From Caulobacter sp. (lineage in GTDB: Bacteria; Pseudomonadota; Alphaproteobacteria; Caulobacterales; Caulobacteraceae): DNA of 64,000 nucleotides. The stretch spans positions 1 to 64,000 of the forward strand of contig WGLL01000013.1 in NCBI GenBank assembly GCA_016125585.1, read 5' to 3'. Positions 17,102 through 25,622 of the stretch are shown in pieces. The notes beneath the pieces are model-generated. The model worked only from the letters and a program-made list of their open reading frames with translations. It was not told the origin of the DNA and searched no databases. How positions within the stretch are numbered: position 1 is the stretch's first letter; every line of letters begins with the position of its first letter. A program made the translations under genes and the position numbers.

Positions 17102-17617
17102 ATGACCCGGACACATATGAGCCTCCTGCTTCTCGGCCTCGCGGCGAGCGTCGCCCTGACCGGCCCCGCCGTCGCCCGGGGTCAGCCCCGGCCTGGCGGC
17201 GACGCCGGCATGGGCGAGGACGCCCGGTCCCTGCGCCCGGCCGGTCCCCTGCAGGGAAACTGGCGGGTGGTGCGGGCCGGCGACCCGGCGGACGCGGCGA
17301 TCATGCATCTGCAGATCCTGCACGACGGGCGGCGGCTGGAAGGCAGCTTCGTCCTGCTGCAACCCTTCTGCGACGTCGAACAGCCCCTGCCCGTCAGCGG
17401 AACCGGAACCTGCGAGTTCATCGACCTCGGCGGCCAGTTCGATCGCGGCGCCCTGCGCGGCAAATGGGCCGACCTCTATCTGCGCCCCGGCGCCGACGGT
17501 CTCGACCATAGGCTGACCTTCAGCCGCAAGCCGGCCAGGGGGCCGTTGCGCGGACGCTACTACGCGCCCGGCGACAGGACCGGGGTGGCGATTGTCCTCG
17601 AACGGACGCCGGGCTAG
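17102..17617 (+). CDS. Exported hypothetical protein
   Basis: 171 residues, or 166 if the ATG at 17117 is used. A signal peptide ends near GPAVARG. The mature part alternates strands: LQGNWRVVRAG, LHDGRRLEGSFVLLQPFC, LRGKWADLYLRPG, LRGRYYAPG. Together with two cysteines this suggests a small beta barrel of lipocalin-like layout (inference). It is the last gene of the four-gene plus-strand operon and ends at a dispersed repeat. Function unknown. Confidence 0.65.
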   Translation: MTRTHMSLLLLGLAASVALTGPAVARGQPRPGGDAGMGEDARSLRPAGPLQGNWRVVRAGDPADAAIMHLQILHDGRRLEGSFVLLQPFCDVEQPLPVSGTGTCEFIDLGGQFDRGALRGKWADLYLRPGADGLDHRLTFSRKPARGPLRGRYYAPGDRTGVAIVLERTPG

Positions 17618-17686
17618 GGCGTGTTCCGATGAGTGGGAACCGGTAATCGGACCAGACAGGCGACAACAAAGACTCTGGAGCAGCGC
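17617..17686 (+). repeat. Dispersed intergenic repeat family 1, copy C
   Basis: GGCGTGTTCCGATGAGTGGG, AACCGGTAATCGG, GCGACAACAAAGACTCTGG: the 5' and middle parts of the element seen complete at 38649-38746. It begins at the stop codon of the preceding gene and lies between convergent genes. Confidence 0.65.
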
Positions 17687-17732
17687 CGGGCGGCGGGCGC
17701 GGACCGGCGATACCGGTCCGCGCCGTTCGCTG

Positions 17733-18191
17733 TCAGCCTTCCGGCAGTTGCGGCGGCTCTCCGGGGTCGGCCGGCGTGGCCGCGATACAGGCCGTCAGCG
17801 GCTGCACCGCCGCTTCCCGCGCGCTGGCGACGGCGAAGCGGTTGGACATCTGATACTCGTCCTGCAGAGCCCCGAACGCGGCCTGATCGAGGCCCGCCCG
17901 GCCCGCGCGGCGCAGCGCCTCATGGAACCAGGCCGTCTTCTGCGCCTCCGTCGCCATGGGCAGTCCCGCCGCCTGCTCCGGCATGGCCATGTGATAGGTG
18001 TAGGCGCCCTGCACCAGGCCCCAGCACTTCACCGCCTCGATCACATCGGCCGGCGCCCGGGCGGCGACGGGGGCGTCTGCGGGAGCGGAGGCCGGCTCCC
18101 CCGCGGCCGAAGCGGCGTCGCTTCCGGGCTGTCCACAGGCGGCGAGCAACATGGCCAGGCTGGCGGTCGCCAGGATCGTCAGGGGTCTCAT
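17733..18191 (-). CDS. Small lipoprotein
   Basis: 152 residues from the ATG at 18191. The lipobox MLLAAC (Cys19) is followed by an Ala/Pro-rich linker and a helical domain with two further cysteines (VIEAVKCWGLVQGAYTYHMAM and LTACIAATP). It is divergent from the ECF sigma gene across 137 bp, so it could share or be a target of that promoter region. Function unknown. Confidence 0.7.
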   Translation of the reverse strand: MRPLTILATASLAMLLAACGQPGSDAASAAGEPASAPADAPVAARAPADVIEAVKCWGLVQGAYTYHMAMPEQAAGLPMATEAQKTAWFHEALRRAGRAGLDQAAFGALQDEYQMSNRFAVASAREAAVQPLTACIAATPADPGEPPQLPEG

Positions 18192-18328
18192 CAGGTCGTA
18201 TCCTCCGGCAAGGGGCTGGGCGCCCGTCAACGGAAGAACGCAATGGCGGCCCCGGCGCGGACACCGCACTGGCGCCGTGCGGGGTTTCGGCTAGATTTCT
18301 CAAGGTTGGTCAGGTCAGAGGCAGCGTC

Positions 18329-18949
18329 ATGAGTGCAGTTGCGGTTCAGTCGATCCAGCCGGAGGTCCCGCCGCCGGTCCGCCTCGCCGCCGACCGGCTG
18401 GCGGTCGAGATGTGGGGCGAACTTCGCAAGATCGCCCGCCGCGAGCGGTTCCGGTGTCAGGCCGGGGAAACCCTGCGCACCACCGCCCTGATCAGCGAGG
18501 CCTGGCTGCGGCTGCGTCGCGGCGAGGGCTTTCTCGACGACAATCACTTCCTGCACGCCGCCGCCCTGGCCATGCGCCATGTGCTGGTCGACCACGCCCG
18601 CGCCCGCCTGGCCGCCAAGCGGGGCGCCGGCAAGATCGATCCCCTGACCGAGGACATCGAACCCTTCTGGGAAAGCGACGACCGGCTGGTCGATCTCGAC
18701 GAGGCCCTGGCCCGGCTGGCCCGGCTCAACCCGCGCCTGGCCCAGGTCGTCGAGTTCCGCTTCTTCGCCGGCTACAGCGACGAACAGACCGCGCGGATCA
18801 TGGGCCTCACCGACCGCACCGTCCGCCGCGACTGGGTCAAGGCCCGCGCCTGGCTCTACCGCGCCCTCAGCGAGGACGGCGACGACATCCCGGGCGCCCT
18901 GCCCATGTCTCCGGCCGCGCCCGTCACCTCAGCCCATAGCGGGCTCTGA
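18329..18949 (+). CDS. ECF-type RNA polymerase sigma factor
   Basis: 206 residues. Region 2 (ELRKIARRERFR to LAMRHVLVDHARARLAAKRG) and region 4 (LARLNPRLAQVVEFRFFAGYSDEQTARIMGLTDRTVRRDWVKARAWL) are both intact, with no extra domain. The HVLVDHARAR and ARAWL features match the ECF subgroup (TIGR02999-like, ECF43-type) that is usually encoded next to Ser/Thr kinases instead of an anti-sigma factor. Exactly such a kinase gene lies convergently downstream and overlaps its 3' end by 26 bp. Targets are unknown; neighbouring lipoprotein genes are candidates. Confidence 0.85.
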   Translation: MSAVAVQSIQPEVPPPVRLAADRLAVEMWGELRKIARRERFRCQAGETLRTTALISEAWLRLRRGEGFLDDNHFLHAAALAMRHVLVDHARARLAAKRGAGKIDPLTEDIEPFWESDDRLVDLDEALARLARLNPRLAQVVEFRFFAGYSDEQTARIMGLTDRTVRRDWVKARAWLYRALSEDGDDIPGALPMSPAAPVTSAHSGL

Positions 18950-21311
18950 TCCGGTCGATCGCCTTGATCTGGGCGGCGCCGGCCGGCCCGATCGCCGCCA
19001 TCGTCCGGGTCGCATGATCCAGCAGCGTCCGCGCCTCGCCCTTGCGCCCCTGGACGGCGCGGACCCGGCCCAGCGCGATCTCGACCACCGCCGTCGCCGG
19101 GTGGTCGGGCCCCAGGGCTGACCGCACCTCGCCCAGGGCGGCGACCGTCAGCCGCTCCGCCTCCGATGTCCGGCCGGTCGCCAGGGTCGCCTCGCTGAGA
19201 CCGGCCATAGCCGACGCATAGTGCAGGCTGGCGACGCCGGCGTGCCGTCGCGCCATCTCCGACGCCTCGCGCAACAACGGGATCGCCTCGGCGTTGCGCC
19301 CCAGCAGCACCAGCGTCTTGCCGTGGTTGCTGATCAGGGCCGCGGTGGCGGCGGACGGGCCATACAGTTCGCGCCGCACGGCCACCGCCTGGCGGAACAG
19401 CGGCTCGGCCTGGGCCGGCCGGCCGGACAACACCTCCAGCGCCGCCAGATTGTTCAGCGTATTGAGCGCGTCGGGGCCGTTCTCCAGGCCATTGGCGGCC
19501 CAGACTCCCAGGGCGGCGCGGAACGACGGCGCGGCCTCCCCGGGCCGTCCCGCCGCCACCAGCATCACCCCCAGGTCGTTGTGATAGACGCCGGTGTCCC
19601 GATGGCTGGGCCCGCTGATGGCGATCCGAGCCGGCAGGTTTCCCCGCAGCAGCAGCACCGCCTCCTCGACCTTGCCCTCGTCGCGCAGCAGCCGGGCCTC
19701 GAGCAGCCGGCTGTCGACCAGCTCCGAGCGCCAGCGGATCGGATCGCTCCCCCAGAAGGCCTGCGACCGCAGCAGCAGCCGGCGCGCTTCCTTTGGATCG
19801 GCCTGCCGCTCCTTGATCTGCGCCAGATCATAGCCGGCCGAGGCGACCAGAGCGGGGTCGACGCCCTTGACGGTCATCAGACCGGTCAGCAGCGGCTCGG
19901 CGGCCTCGTAGTCGTTCATGTAGAAATACAGCTCGCCCAGCATCCGCACGACCGGGCCGCCGTGCTCAGGATCGGCCTTGAACTGTTCCAGCACCCTGCC
20001 CGCCGCCGCGTTCAGGGTGGCCGAGGCGTCGGCGCCGGTGCTCTCCGAGGCCGAGCGCAGCATGAAATAGAGATAGTTCTGCACCGCCTGCAGCCGGGCC
20101 TGCTCCTGCAGGGCCGCGTCGCGTTCCCGCTCGGCCCGCGCCGCCTGGTCGAGGGCGACCCCCAGCCCGCCGCTCAGGCTCAGCACCACCGCCGCCGCGG
20201 CCGCCACCGGCCAGCGGTTTCGCAGCAGGAATCGGCGCGCGACATAGGCGCGGTCGTCCTTGCGGCCGGTCACCGGCTGCCGGACCAGCGCCCGATCCAG
20301 GTCGGCGGCGAAGGCCTCGACCGTCTGGTATCGCCCTGCCGCCCGCTTGCCGAGCGCCTTGTCCAGCACCGCGTCGAGGTCTCGCGCCAGGGCGGTGCGC
20401 GCCTCGGCGGGCGGCAACAGGCTGACCAGGCGGGCGGGCGGCTGATCGGCGATCCGCTGGACGGCCAGCGGCGCGGCCAGCCCGGCGACGTCGATCGGCG
20501 GCCGGCCGGTCAGCAGCTCGAACAGGGTCGCCGCCAGGCCGTAGACATCGGTCATCACCGAGGCGTTCTCGCCCTCCAGAAGTTCCGGCGCGGCGAACTC
20601 GATGGACACCGGCGAGCGCACCACGCCGCCGTCCTCGGGATCGACCTGCTGGGCGACGCCGAAATCGATCAGCCGGGTGCGGCCCTCGTCGGTGACCAGG
20701 ATGTTGGACGGCTTGATGTCGCGGTGCACGATCATCTTGCCGTGGGCGTAGCGCACCGCGTCGCACACCTCGATGATCCGTTCGACCTTCTGGCGCAGGT
20801 CGCAGCGGCGCCGGACGCACCACTGGTCGATGGGCGCGCCCTCGACGAACTCCTGCACCATATAGGGCCGGCCGTCGTCGCTCAGGCCGCCGTCGAGCAG
20901 CCGGGCGATCCCGGGATGCTCCAGTCCGGCCAGAATCTGCCGCTCGGCCTGGAAACGGGCGAGGTAGCTGGCAGGCAGGGCCCGCATCAGCTTCAGCGCC
21001 GCCTGTTGCTGGTATTCCCCGTCGACCCGCTCGACCCGGTAGACCTCGCCCATGCCGCCGGCGCCGAGCAGGTCGGCGACCTGCCAGACCCCCAGCCGGG
21101 CGCCCGCCAGCAGGCTCTGGACCAGCGTCTCCTCGTCGTTGATCAGGAAATCTGCGCCCGCCTCCGCCGCCGCCAGCAGCGACATCAGCTCGCGGCGCAG
21201 CTCCGGCGCATCGGCAAAGGTGGTGTCGATCCAGGATTGGCGCGTGGCCGGCGATTGGTCGAGGGCCTGATCCAGCGCCTCCTCTAGCCTTGCCCAGTCC
21301 ACGCGCCGCAC
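18924..21311 (-). CDS. Membrane Ser/Thr protein kinase with C-terminal TPR repeats
   Basis: 795 residues. The kinase domain (about 75-340) has GAGGMG at 83-88, Lys107 in ALKLM, HRDIKPSN with Asp198, DFG at 216-218 and APE, so it looks active. One membrane helix follows at about 366-388. The extracytoplasmic part is some 400 residues of TPRs (for example GPDALNTLNNLAALEVLSGR and GPSAATAALISNHGKTLVLLGR). It has no PASTA repeats. The pairing with a TIGR02999-type ECF sigma factor suggests that phosphorylation controls the sigma factor, as described for ECF43-type systems; here that is inference. Confidence 0.88.
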   Translation of the reverse strand: MRRVDWARLEEALDQALDQSPATRQSWIDTTFADAPELRRELMSLLAAAEAGADFLINDEETLVQSLLAGARLGVWQVADLLGAGGMGEVYRVERVDGEYQQQAALKLMRALPASYLARFQAERQILAGLEHPGIARLLDGGLSDDGRPYMVQEFVEGAPIDQWCVRRRCDLRQKVERIIEVCDAVRYAHGKMIVHRDIKPSNILVTDEGRTRLIDFGVAQQVDPEDGGVVRSPVSIEFAAPELLEGENASVMTDVYGLAATLFELLTGRPPIDVAGLAAPLAVQRIADQPPARLVSLLPPAEARTALARDLDAVLDKALGKRAAGRYQTVEAFAADLDRALVRQPVTGRKDDRAYVARRFLLRNRWPVAAAAAVVLSLSGGLGVALDQAARAERERDAALQEQARLQAVQNYLYFMLRSASESTGADASATLNAAAGRVLEQFKADPEHGGPVVRMLGELYFYMNDYEAAEPLLTGLMTVKGVDPALVASAGYDLAQIKERQADPKEARRLLLRSQAFWGSDPIRWRSELVDSRLLEARLLRDEGKVEEAVLLLRGNLPARIAISGPSHRDTGVYHNDLGVMLVAAGRPGEAAPSFRAALGVWAANGLENGPDALNTLNNLAALEVLSGRPAQAEPLFRQAVAVRRELYGPSAATAALISNHGKTLVLLGRNAEAIPLLREASEMARRHAGVASLHYASAMAGLSEATLATGRTSEAERLTVAALGEVRSALGPDHPATAVVEIALGRVRAVQGRKGEARTLLDHATRTMAAIGPAGAAQIKAIDRIRARYGLR

Positions 21312-21356
21312 TCCGCAAAGCCTTGTGTCACAAGGTGTCGCGCCGCCCGGCCCGCG

Positions 21357-21827
21357 TCAACCGCCGTGGTTGTAGATCAGGGTGACGACGCTGCCGCCGC
21401 CGTCCTCGGCCGGAACGATGCTGACCTGCACCCCCTCGCCGCCCCCGCCGGCCGAGGCCGCCCCCAGAATGATGCTGCCGCTGATGTTGGTCTCGCTGCG
21501 GTCCTTCAACGACGAAGCGTCGAATCGGCCGCGGTAGAAGTCGGCGACTTTCGCCGGGGCGGCGCTGGTGCGGAACGACACCATGCCGCCGCGCTGTCCG
21601 CCATCGGCGGAGGCGGAGACGCCGTCGACCGAACTTTCCACCACCGCGCCGGGATAAAGCGGCGCGTAGGCGGGCATGTTGCGGGGGGCGGCGATCCCCT
21701 GGCCGGTCGTCACGGTGGCCTTTTCACCCGTCTCCGGATTGCGGATCGTGCGCTCCTTCGGCGAGGGACCACAGCCGGCGAGGGTCGCGGCGACGAGAAT
21801 CAGGGAGAGGGTGTGACGGTGGGCCAT
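21357..21827 (-). CDS. Small lipoprotein
   Basis: 156 residues from the ATG at 21827. The lipobox LAGC gives Cys19. The mature part has PAYAPLYPGAVVESSVDG, FRTSAAPAKVADFYRGRF, then a Gly-rich stretch and a terminal strand VVTLIYNH. The phrase Y-P-G-A plus VADFYR recalls small periplasmic proteins in which the segment before a conserved alpha-beta domain reads P-x-Y-P-G; I cannot name the family with certainty. It lies upstream of, and on the same strand as, the kinase gene (45-bp gap), so it may be co-transcribed and part of the same signalling unit. Confidence 0.68.
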   Translation of the reverse strand: MAHRHTLSLILVAATLAGCGPSPKERTIRNPETGEKATVTTGQGIAAPRNMPAYAPLYPGAVVESSVDGVSASADGGQRGGMVSFRTSAAPAKVADFYRGRFDASSLKDRSETNISGSIILGAASAGGGGEGVQVSIVPAEDGGGSVVTLIYNHGG

Positions 21828-22000
21828 CGGGCGCTCCGGAGGTTGCGGTTCAACGGTCAGAACGCAGTTCCGGCGCCGATCCGGACATGCCTTGAGGGGC
21901 CCGGTCAATCCCCCCAAACCACCATCTCGCCTAAACCCCCTGCAAGCCCTATGCTCCCGCCCGAGGGGCATGCTGCGCCCCGTCGCCTGACCAAGAGACA

Positions 22001-23311
22001 ATGCTCCTGATCGCCTGCGCCGTCGTGCTGCTCCTTGTGGTGCTCAACGGCGTCTTCTCCATGTCCGAACTGGCCGTGGTCTCTTCCCGCAAAGCCAAGT
22101 TGCAGTCCCGCGCCGAAAAGGGCGACGTGGGCGCCGCCCAGGCCCTCAAGCTGGCCGAGGAGCCGACCCGCTTCCTGTCGGCCGTGCAGGTCGGCATCAC
22201 CCTGATCGGCATCCTCGCCGCCGTCTTCGGCCAGGCGACCATCGCCGGAGAGCTGTCCAAGCTGATCGAGGGGATCGCCGTCCTGGCGCCCTACGCCCAC
22301 ATCATCGCCACCGGCGTGGTCGTGGTGCTGCTGACCTATCTGACCCTGGTGCTGGGCGAGCTGGCCCCCAAGCGCTTCGCCCTGATCTATCCGGAGACCA
22401 TCGCCGCCATCGTCGCCCGGCCGCTGTCGCTGATGGCCAGGGGGCTGCACCCCTTCGTCTCCCTGCTGACCTTCTCCACCGCCGGCCTGCTGCGGCTGCT
22501 GGGGGTCAAGGACGACAGCGGCGAGGCCATCACCCAGGAAGAGGTCGAGACCGTCCTCGCCGAGGGCGCCAACGCCGGTCTGATCGAACCCGAGGAACAG
22601 GCGATCATCGGCGAGGTCATGCGGCTGGGCGACCGGCCGATCCGCGTCGCAATGACCCCGCGCAAGGACGTCTACTGGGTCTCGCTGTCGGACAACGACA
22701 AGACCCTGCGCGACGAGATCCGCGCCTGCCCCTACAGCCGCATCGTCGTGGCCGAGGAGATGGACATCGACGAGCCCCGGGGCATCGTCCACAAGAAGAT
22801 GGTGCTGGACCGGGTCCTCGACGGCGGGCCGCTCGACCTCGCCTCCCTGATCGCCGAACCCCTCTACATCCCCGAGACCACCACCGTCCTCAAGGCCCTG
22901 ACCCTGTTCAAGCAGACGCCGCACCACATGGCCATCGTGGTCAATGAGTTCGGGGCGCTGGAGGGGGTGGTCACCGCCATCGACCTGCTGGAGATGATCG
23001 CCGGCGACTTCCCCGAGGCCCATGACGAGGGCGCCAGCCAGTCGATCGTCCGCCGCGAGGACGGCAGCTTCCTGGTCGAGGGCCGCGCCGATCTCGACGA
23101 CCTGAACAAGGTGCTCGGCCTCAACGTCGATGAGGACGGCGGCTTCCACACCGCCGCCGGCCTGGTGCTGCAGCGGCTGGGCCATCTCCCCGCCGAGGGC
23201 GAGACCCTGACCTATGGCGGCTACCGCATCGAGATCGTCGACATGGACGAGCGGCGCATCGACAAGCTGATCTTCAAGAAGCTGCCAAAGTCGAAGCCAA
23301 AGGCCGAATGA
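22001..23311 (+). CDS. CorC/HlyC (UPF0053) family membrane protein with CBS pair
   Basis: 436 residues. An N-terminal DUF21/CNNM transmembrane domain (residues 1-190, beginning LIACAVVLLLVVLNGVFSMSELA) is followed by two CBS domains (about 210-330, with MTPRKDVYWVSL and HHMAIVVNEFGALEGVVTAIDLLE) and a C-terminal CorC_HlyC domain (350-430, GRADLDDLN to YRIEIVDMDERRIDKL). Members are linked to magnesium/cobalt resistance or efflux; despite the historic name it is not a hemolysin. It stands alone with 43 bp to the next gene on the same strand. Confidence 0.9.
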   Translation: MLLIACAVVLLLVVLNGVFSMSELAVVSSRKAKLQSRAEKGDVGAAQALKLAEEPTRFLSAVQVGITLIGILAAVFGQATIAGELSKLIEGIAVLAPYAHIIATGVVVVLLTYLTLVLGELAPKRFALIYPETIAAIVARPLSLMARGLHPFVSLLTFSTAGLLRLLGVKDDSGEAITQEEVETVLAEGANAGLIEPEEQAIIGEVMRLGDRPIRVAMTPRKDVYWVSLSDNDKTLRDEIRACPYSRIVVAEEMDIDEPRGIVHKKMVLDRVLDGGPLDLASLIAEPLYIPETTTVLKALTLFKQTPHHMAIVVNEFGALEGVVTAIDLLEMIAGDFPEAHDEGASQSIVRREDGSFLVEGRADLDDLNKVLGLNVDEDGGFHTAAGLVLQRLGHLPAEGETLTYGGYRIEIVDMDERRIDKLIFKKLPKSKPKAE

Positions 23312-23354
23312 GCCGGCGCGGCCCGTCAGGCCCCGACCCGGCGGCGGGTCCGGC

Positions 23355-24158
23355 ATGACGCCGTCGCGCCCGCCCGACCTGCCAGAGCTGTTGTCCCGCC
23401 TGGCGTTTCGCCCGGGTAAAAACGGGCCGCCGCTGATCGGCGTCTCCGGCGCCCAGGGCTGCGGCAAGACCACCCTGGTCCGGGCCGTCGCCGCCCGCAT
23501 CGGCGCCGCCTGTCTGTCGCTGGACGATGTCTACTGGCCGGCCTCATATCGGGCTACGCTAGCCCGGCGGATCCACCCACAATTCGCCACAAGAGGCCCA
23601 CCCGGAACCCACGACCTGCCTGCGCTCGACGACGTCCTCAATCGCCTGGCGGCCGCCGGTCCGGACGACGCCACGCCCCTGCCGGCCTTCGACAAGCTGG
23701 CCGACGATCGCCTGCCGCCGGCCGACTGGCCGGTGTTCCGCGGCGCGCCCAGCGCCATCCTCATCGACGGCTGGTGCCTCGGCGCGACGCCTCAAACCCC
23801 TGAAATGCTTGAGAAACCGGTCAACGCCCTGGAACGGGACGAAGACCCGGACGGCGTCTGGCGCGCGGCGATAAACACCCATCTGGCCGGCCCCTATGCT
23901 ATACTGTTTGACCGCTTCGACAGCTTTCTCCACCTGCGCGCCCCCGGTTTCGAGGTCGTCCAGGCCTGGCGCGAGGAGCAGCAGGCGGGTCTTCTGAACC
24001 GAAAACTGTTGTTGGAGGAAAAAGTAGGTCTGCGCCGCTTCATCCAGCACTTCGAACGCCTCACCCGCCACATGCTGGCCAGCGGGGTGCGACCCGGCGT
24101 GGTGGTCGGTCTCGACGCGGCGCGACGGCCCGTGTCGTCTTCGGTGGAATCCGCGTAG
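23355..24158 (+). CDS. D-glycerate 3-kinase-type P-loop kinase
   Basis: 267 residues. The Walker A motif GAQGCGKTT is at about residues 33-41, LSLDDVYW follows, then GPPGTHD and DGWCLGA, which together are typical of the plant-type glycerate 3-kinase (GLYK) family related to uridine kinase/pantothenate kinase. It would phosphorylate glycerate to 3-phosphoglycerate with ATP, feeding lower glycolysis. The start at 23355 follows the CorC gene by 43 bp. A small membrane protein follows 9 bp downstream; no glyoxylate or glycerate pathway genes are adjacent, so the physiological substrate is inferred from the family only. Confidence 0.82.
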   Translation: MTPSRPPDLPELLSRLAFRPGKNGPPLIGVSGAQGCGKTTLVRAVAARIGAACLSLDDVYWPASYRATLARRIHPQFATRGPPGTHDLPALDDVLNRLAAAGPDDATPLPAFDKLADDRLPPADWPVFRGAPSAILIDGWCLGATPQTPEMLEKPVNALERDEDPDGVWRAAINTHLAGPYAILFDRFDSFLHLRAPGFEVVQAWREEQQAGLLNRKLLLEEKVGLRRFIQHFERLTRHMLASGVRPGVVVGLDAARRPVSSSVESA

Positions 24159-24167
24159 CGTCGCGCC

Positions 24168-24890
24168 ATGAACGAACTGGCGCGCCTTCTGGTGACCCTG
24201 GCCCTGGCCGGAACCGCCGTGACCTTTCTGGGCAGCTTCATCCTGTGGCTGACCAACGAGGAACGCCGCATCGGCGGGGCGCTGAAGCGGGTGCTGCAGG
24301 GGCCGTCGGAGGCCACCCTGATCGCCAGGGGGCGCGGCCGGGGCGCCGGCCTGTCGGTGACCACCGGCCTGTTCGCCACCGTCTGGGACAAGGGCGCCTG
24401 GTGCATGGTCTATCGCCTGGAGGAGGTCACCGGGGCCGAGCTTCTGGTCGATGGCGAGGTCGCCGCCCGGGTGTTCCGGGGCGAGCCGCGCAAGGCCCTG
24501 GACCGGGTGCCGGCCACCGCCCGCGAGGTGGTGCTGCGGCTGGTGTTCGACGATCCCCGCTACCCGGACTTCGACCTGGAACTGTGGACCCTCGGCGACG
24601 AGACCCGGCGCGAGGCGCCCACCGCCGCCCGCTGCGCCCAGGCCGCCAACCAGTGGCTGGCGCGGATCGAGTCCATCGTCCGCCGCCCCCGCCAGCCCGC
24701 CGTCTCCGCCGCCCCGCCGCCGCCGCCCTCGGCCCCGCCGCCGAAAGTCGCCCGTCCCGCCGCGCCCCCCGCCGGCGGCGGCTTCGACGAGGCCGAAGAG
24801 AACGACGACGCCCCGCCCTGGGACGATGATGATGACGCGGCGCCGGACCTGTTCGACGGCGATTACGAGGATGAAGACCAACGTAATTGA
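24168..24890 (+). CDS. Hypothetical protein with N-terminal membrane anchor and acidic tail
   Basis: 240 residues. An N-terminal membrane helix (ARLLVTLALAGTAVTFLGSFILWL) is followed by a compact domain of about 140 residues (WDKGAWCMVYRLEEVTGAELLVDGEVAARVFRG, split at 65-97), a Pro/Ala-rich linker and a very acidic C-terminus (DDDDDAAPDLFDGDYEDEDQ). It is probably anchored in the inner membrane with the acidic tail in the cytoplasm. It follows the glycerate kinase by 9 bp. I do not recognise the family. Confidence 0.65.
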   Translation: MNELARLLVTLALAGTAVTFLGSFILWLTNEERRIGGALKRVLQGPSEATLIARGRGRGAGLSVTTGLFATVWDKGAWCMVYRLEEVTGAELLVDGEVAARVFRGEPRKALDRVPATAREVVLRLVFDDPRYPDFDLELWTLGDETRREAPTAARCAQAANQWLARIESIVRRPRQPAVSAAPPPPPSAPPPKVARPAAPPAGGGFDEAEENDDAPPWDDDDDAAPDLFDGDYEDEDQRN

Positions 24891-24941
24891 CAGCGTAAAT
24901 TATATGCCGCACCCTTCGCCGCGTCCAAGGGAGGAACAGCC

Positions 24942-25622
24942 ATGACCGCGCTGATCGCCGCCGCCGCCGTCTTCGTCCTGATGCATCTGCTGATCTCCGG
25001 CACCCGCCTGCGCGGGGCCCTAGTCGGGGTGGTCGGAGAGCCCGCCTACATGGGCGGCTTTTCCCTCGCCTCCCTGGCGGTGATCGTCTGGCTGTCGATG
25101 GCCTACGGCGCCGCCCGTGGACAGGGCGAGATCCTCTGGGCCCTAAGCGGCTGGGCCCGATGGGTCCAGGCCGGGCTGCAGCTGCTGGCGATCCTGCTGA
25201 TCGTCCCAGGCCTGACCACCCCCAACCCGACCAGCGTCAAGCAGGAGGGCGCCATCAGCAAGCCGGTGAGCGGCATGCTGCGCATCACCCGCCACCCCTT
25301 CCTCTGGGGCGTGGTGGTCTGGGCGGCCGGCCATCTGCTGGTCAACGGCGACACCCCCGGCCTGATCCTGTTCGGCTCCATGGCCGTCCTCGGCCTGTTC
25401 GGAACCATGAGCATCGACGCCAAGCGCCGCGCCGCCCTCGGCGCCGACTGGACCGCCTTCGCCGGCCAGACCTCCAACCTGCCCTTCGCGGCCATCCTCG
25501 CCGGCAGGCAGCCGCTGAAGATCATGGAGATCGGCTGGTGGCGCCTGCTGCTGGCCCTGCTGGTCTGGGCCGGTCTGCTTTTCGGCCACGTCTACGCCTT
25601 CGGGGTCAGCGCCCTGCCCTAG
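24942..25622 (+). CDS. NnrU family membrane protein
   Basis: 226 residues with about six membrane helices and the NnrU pattern: LMHLLISGTRLRG at the N-terminus, GLTTPNPTSVKQEG, then RITRHPFLWGVVVWAAGHLLVNGD in the middle. NnrU proteins were named for nitrite/nitric-oxide reductase gene clusters, but most occur elsewhere and their role is unclear; the relative Z-ISO is a heme-containing carotenoid isomerase. No denitrification gene is nearby. The ATG has GGGAGGA seven bases upstream. Its stop interlocks with that of the convergent LysE gene in a CTAG palindrome. Confidence 0.85.
   Translation: MTALIAAAAVFVLMHLLISGTRLRGALVGVVGEPAYMGGFSLASLAVIVWLSMAYGAARGQGEILWALSGWARWVQAGLQLLAILLIVPGLTTPNPTSVKQEGAISKPVSGMLRITRHPFLWGVVVWAAGHLLVNGDTPGLILFGSMAVLGLFGTMSIDAKRRAALGADWTAFAGQTSNLPFAAILAGRQPLKIMEIGWWRLLLALLVWAGLLFGHVYAFGVSALP

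Noticed and set aside
22001..23311. Hemolysin/toxin role for the HlyC/CorC family protein
   Set aside because: The DUF21-CBS-CorC_HlyC architecture belongs to ion-transport-related proteins; it is unrelated to the RTX acyltransferase HlyC and not linked to the RTX genes here.
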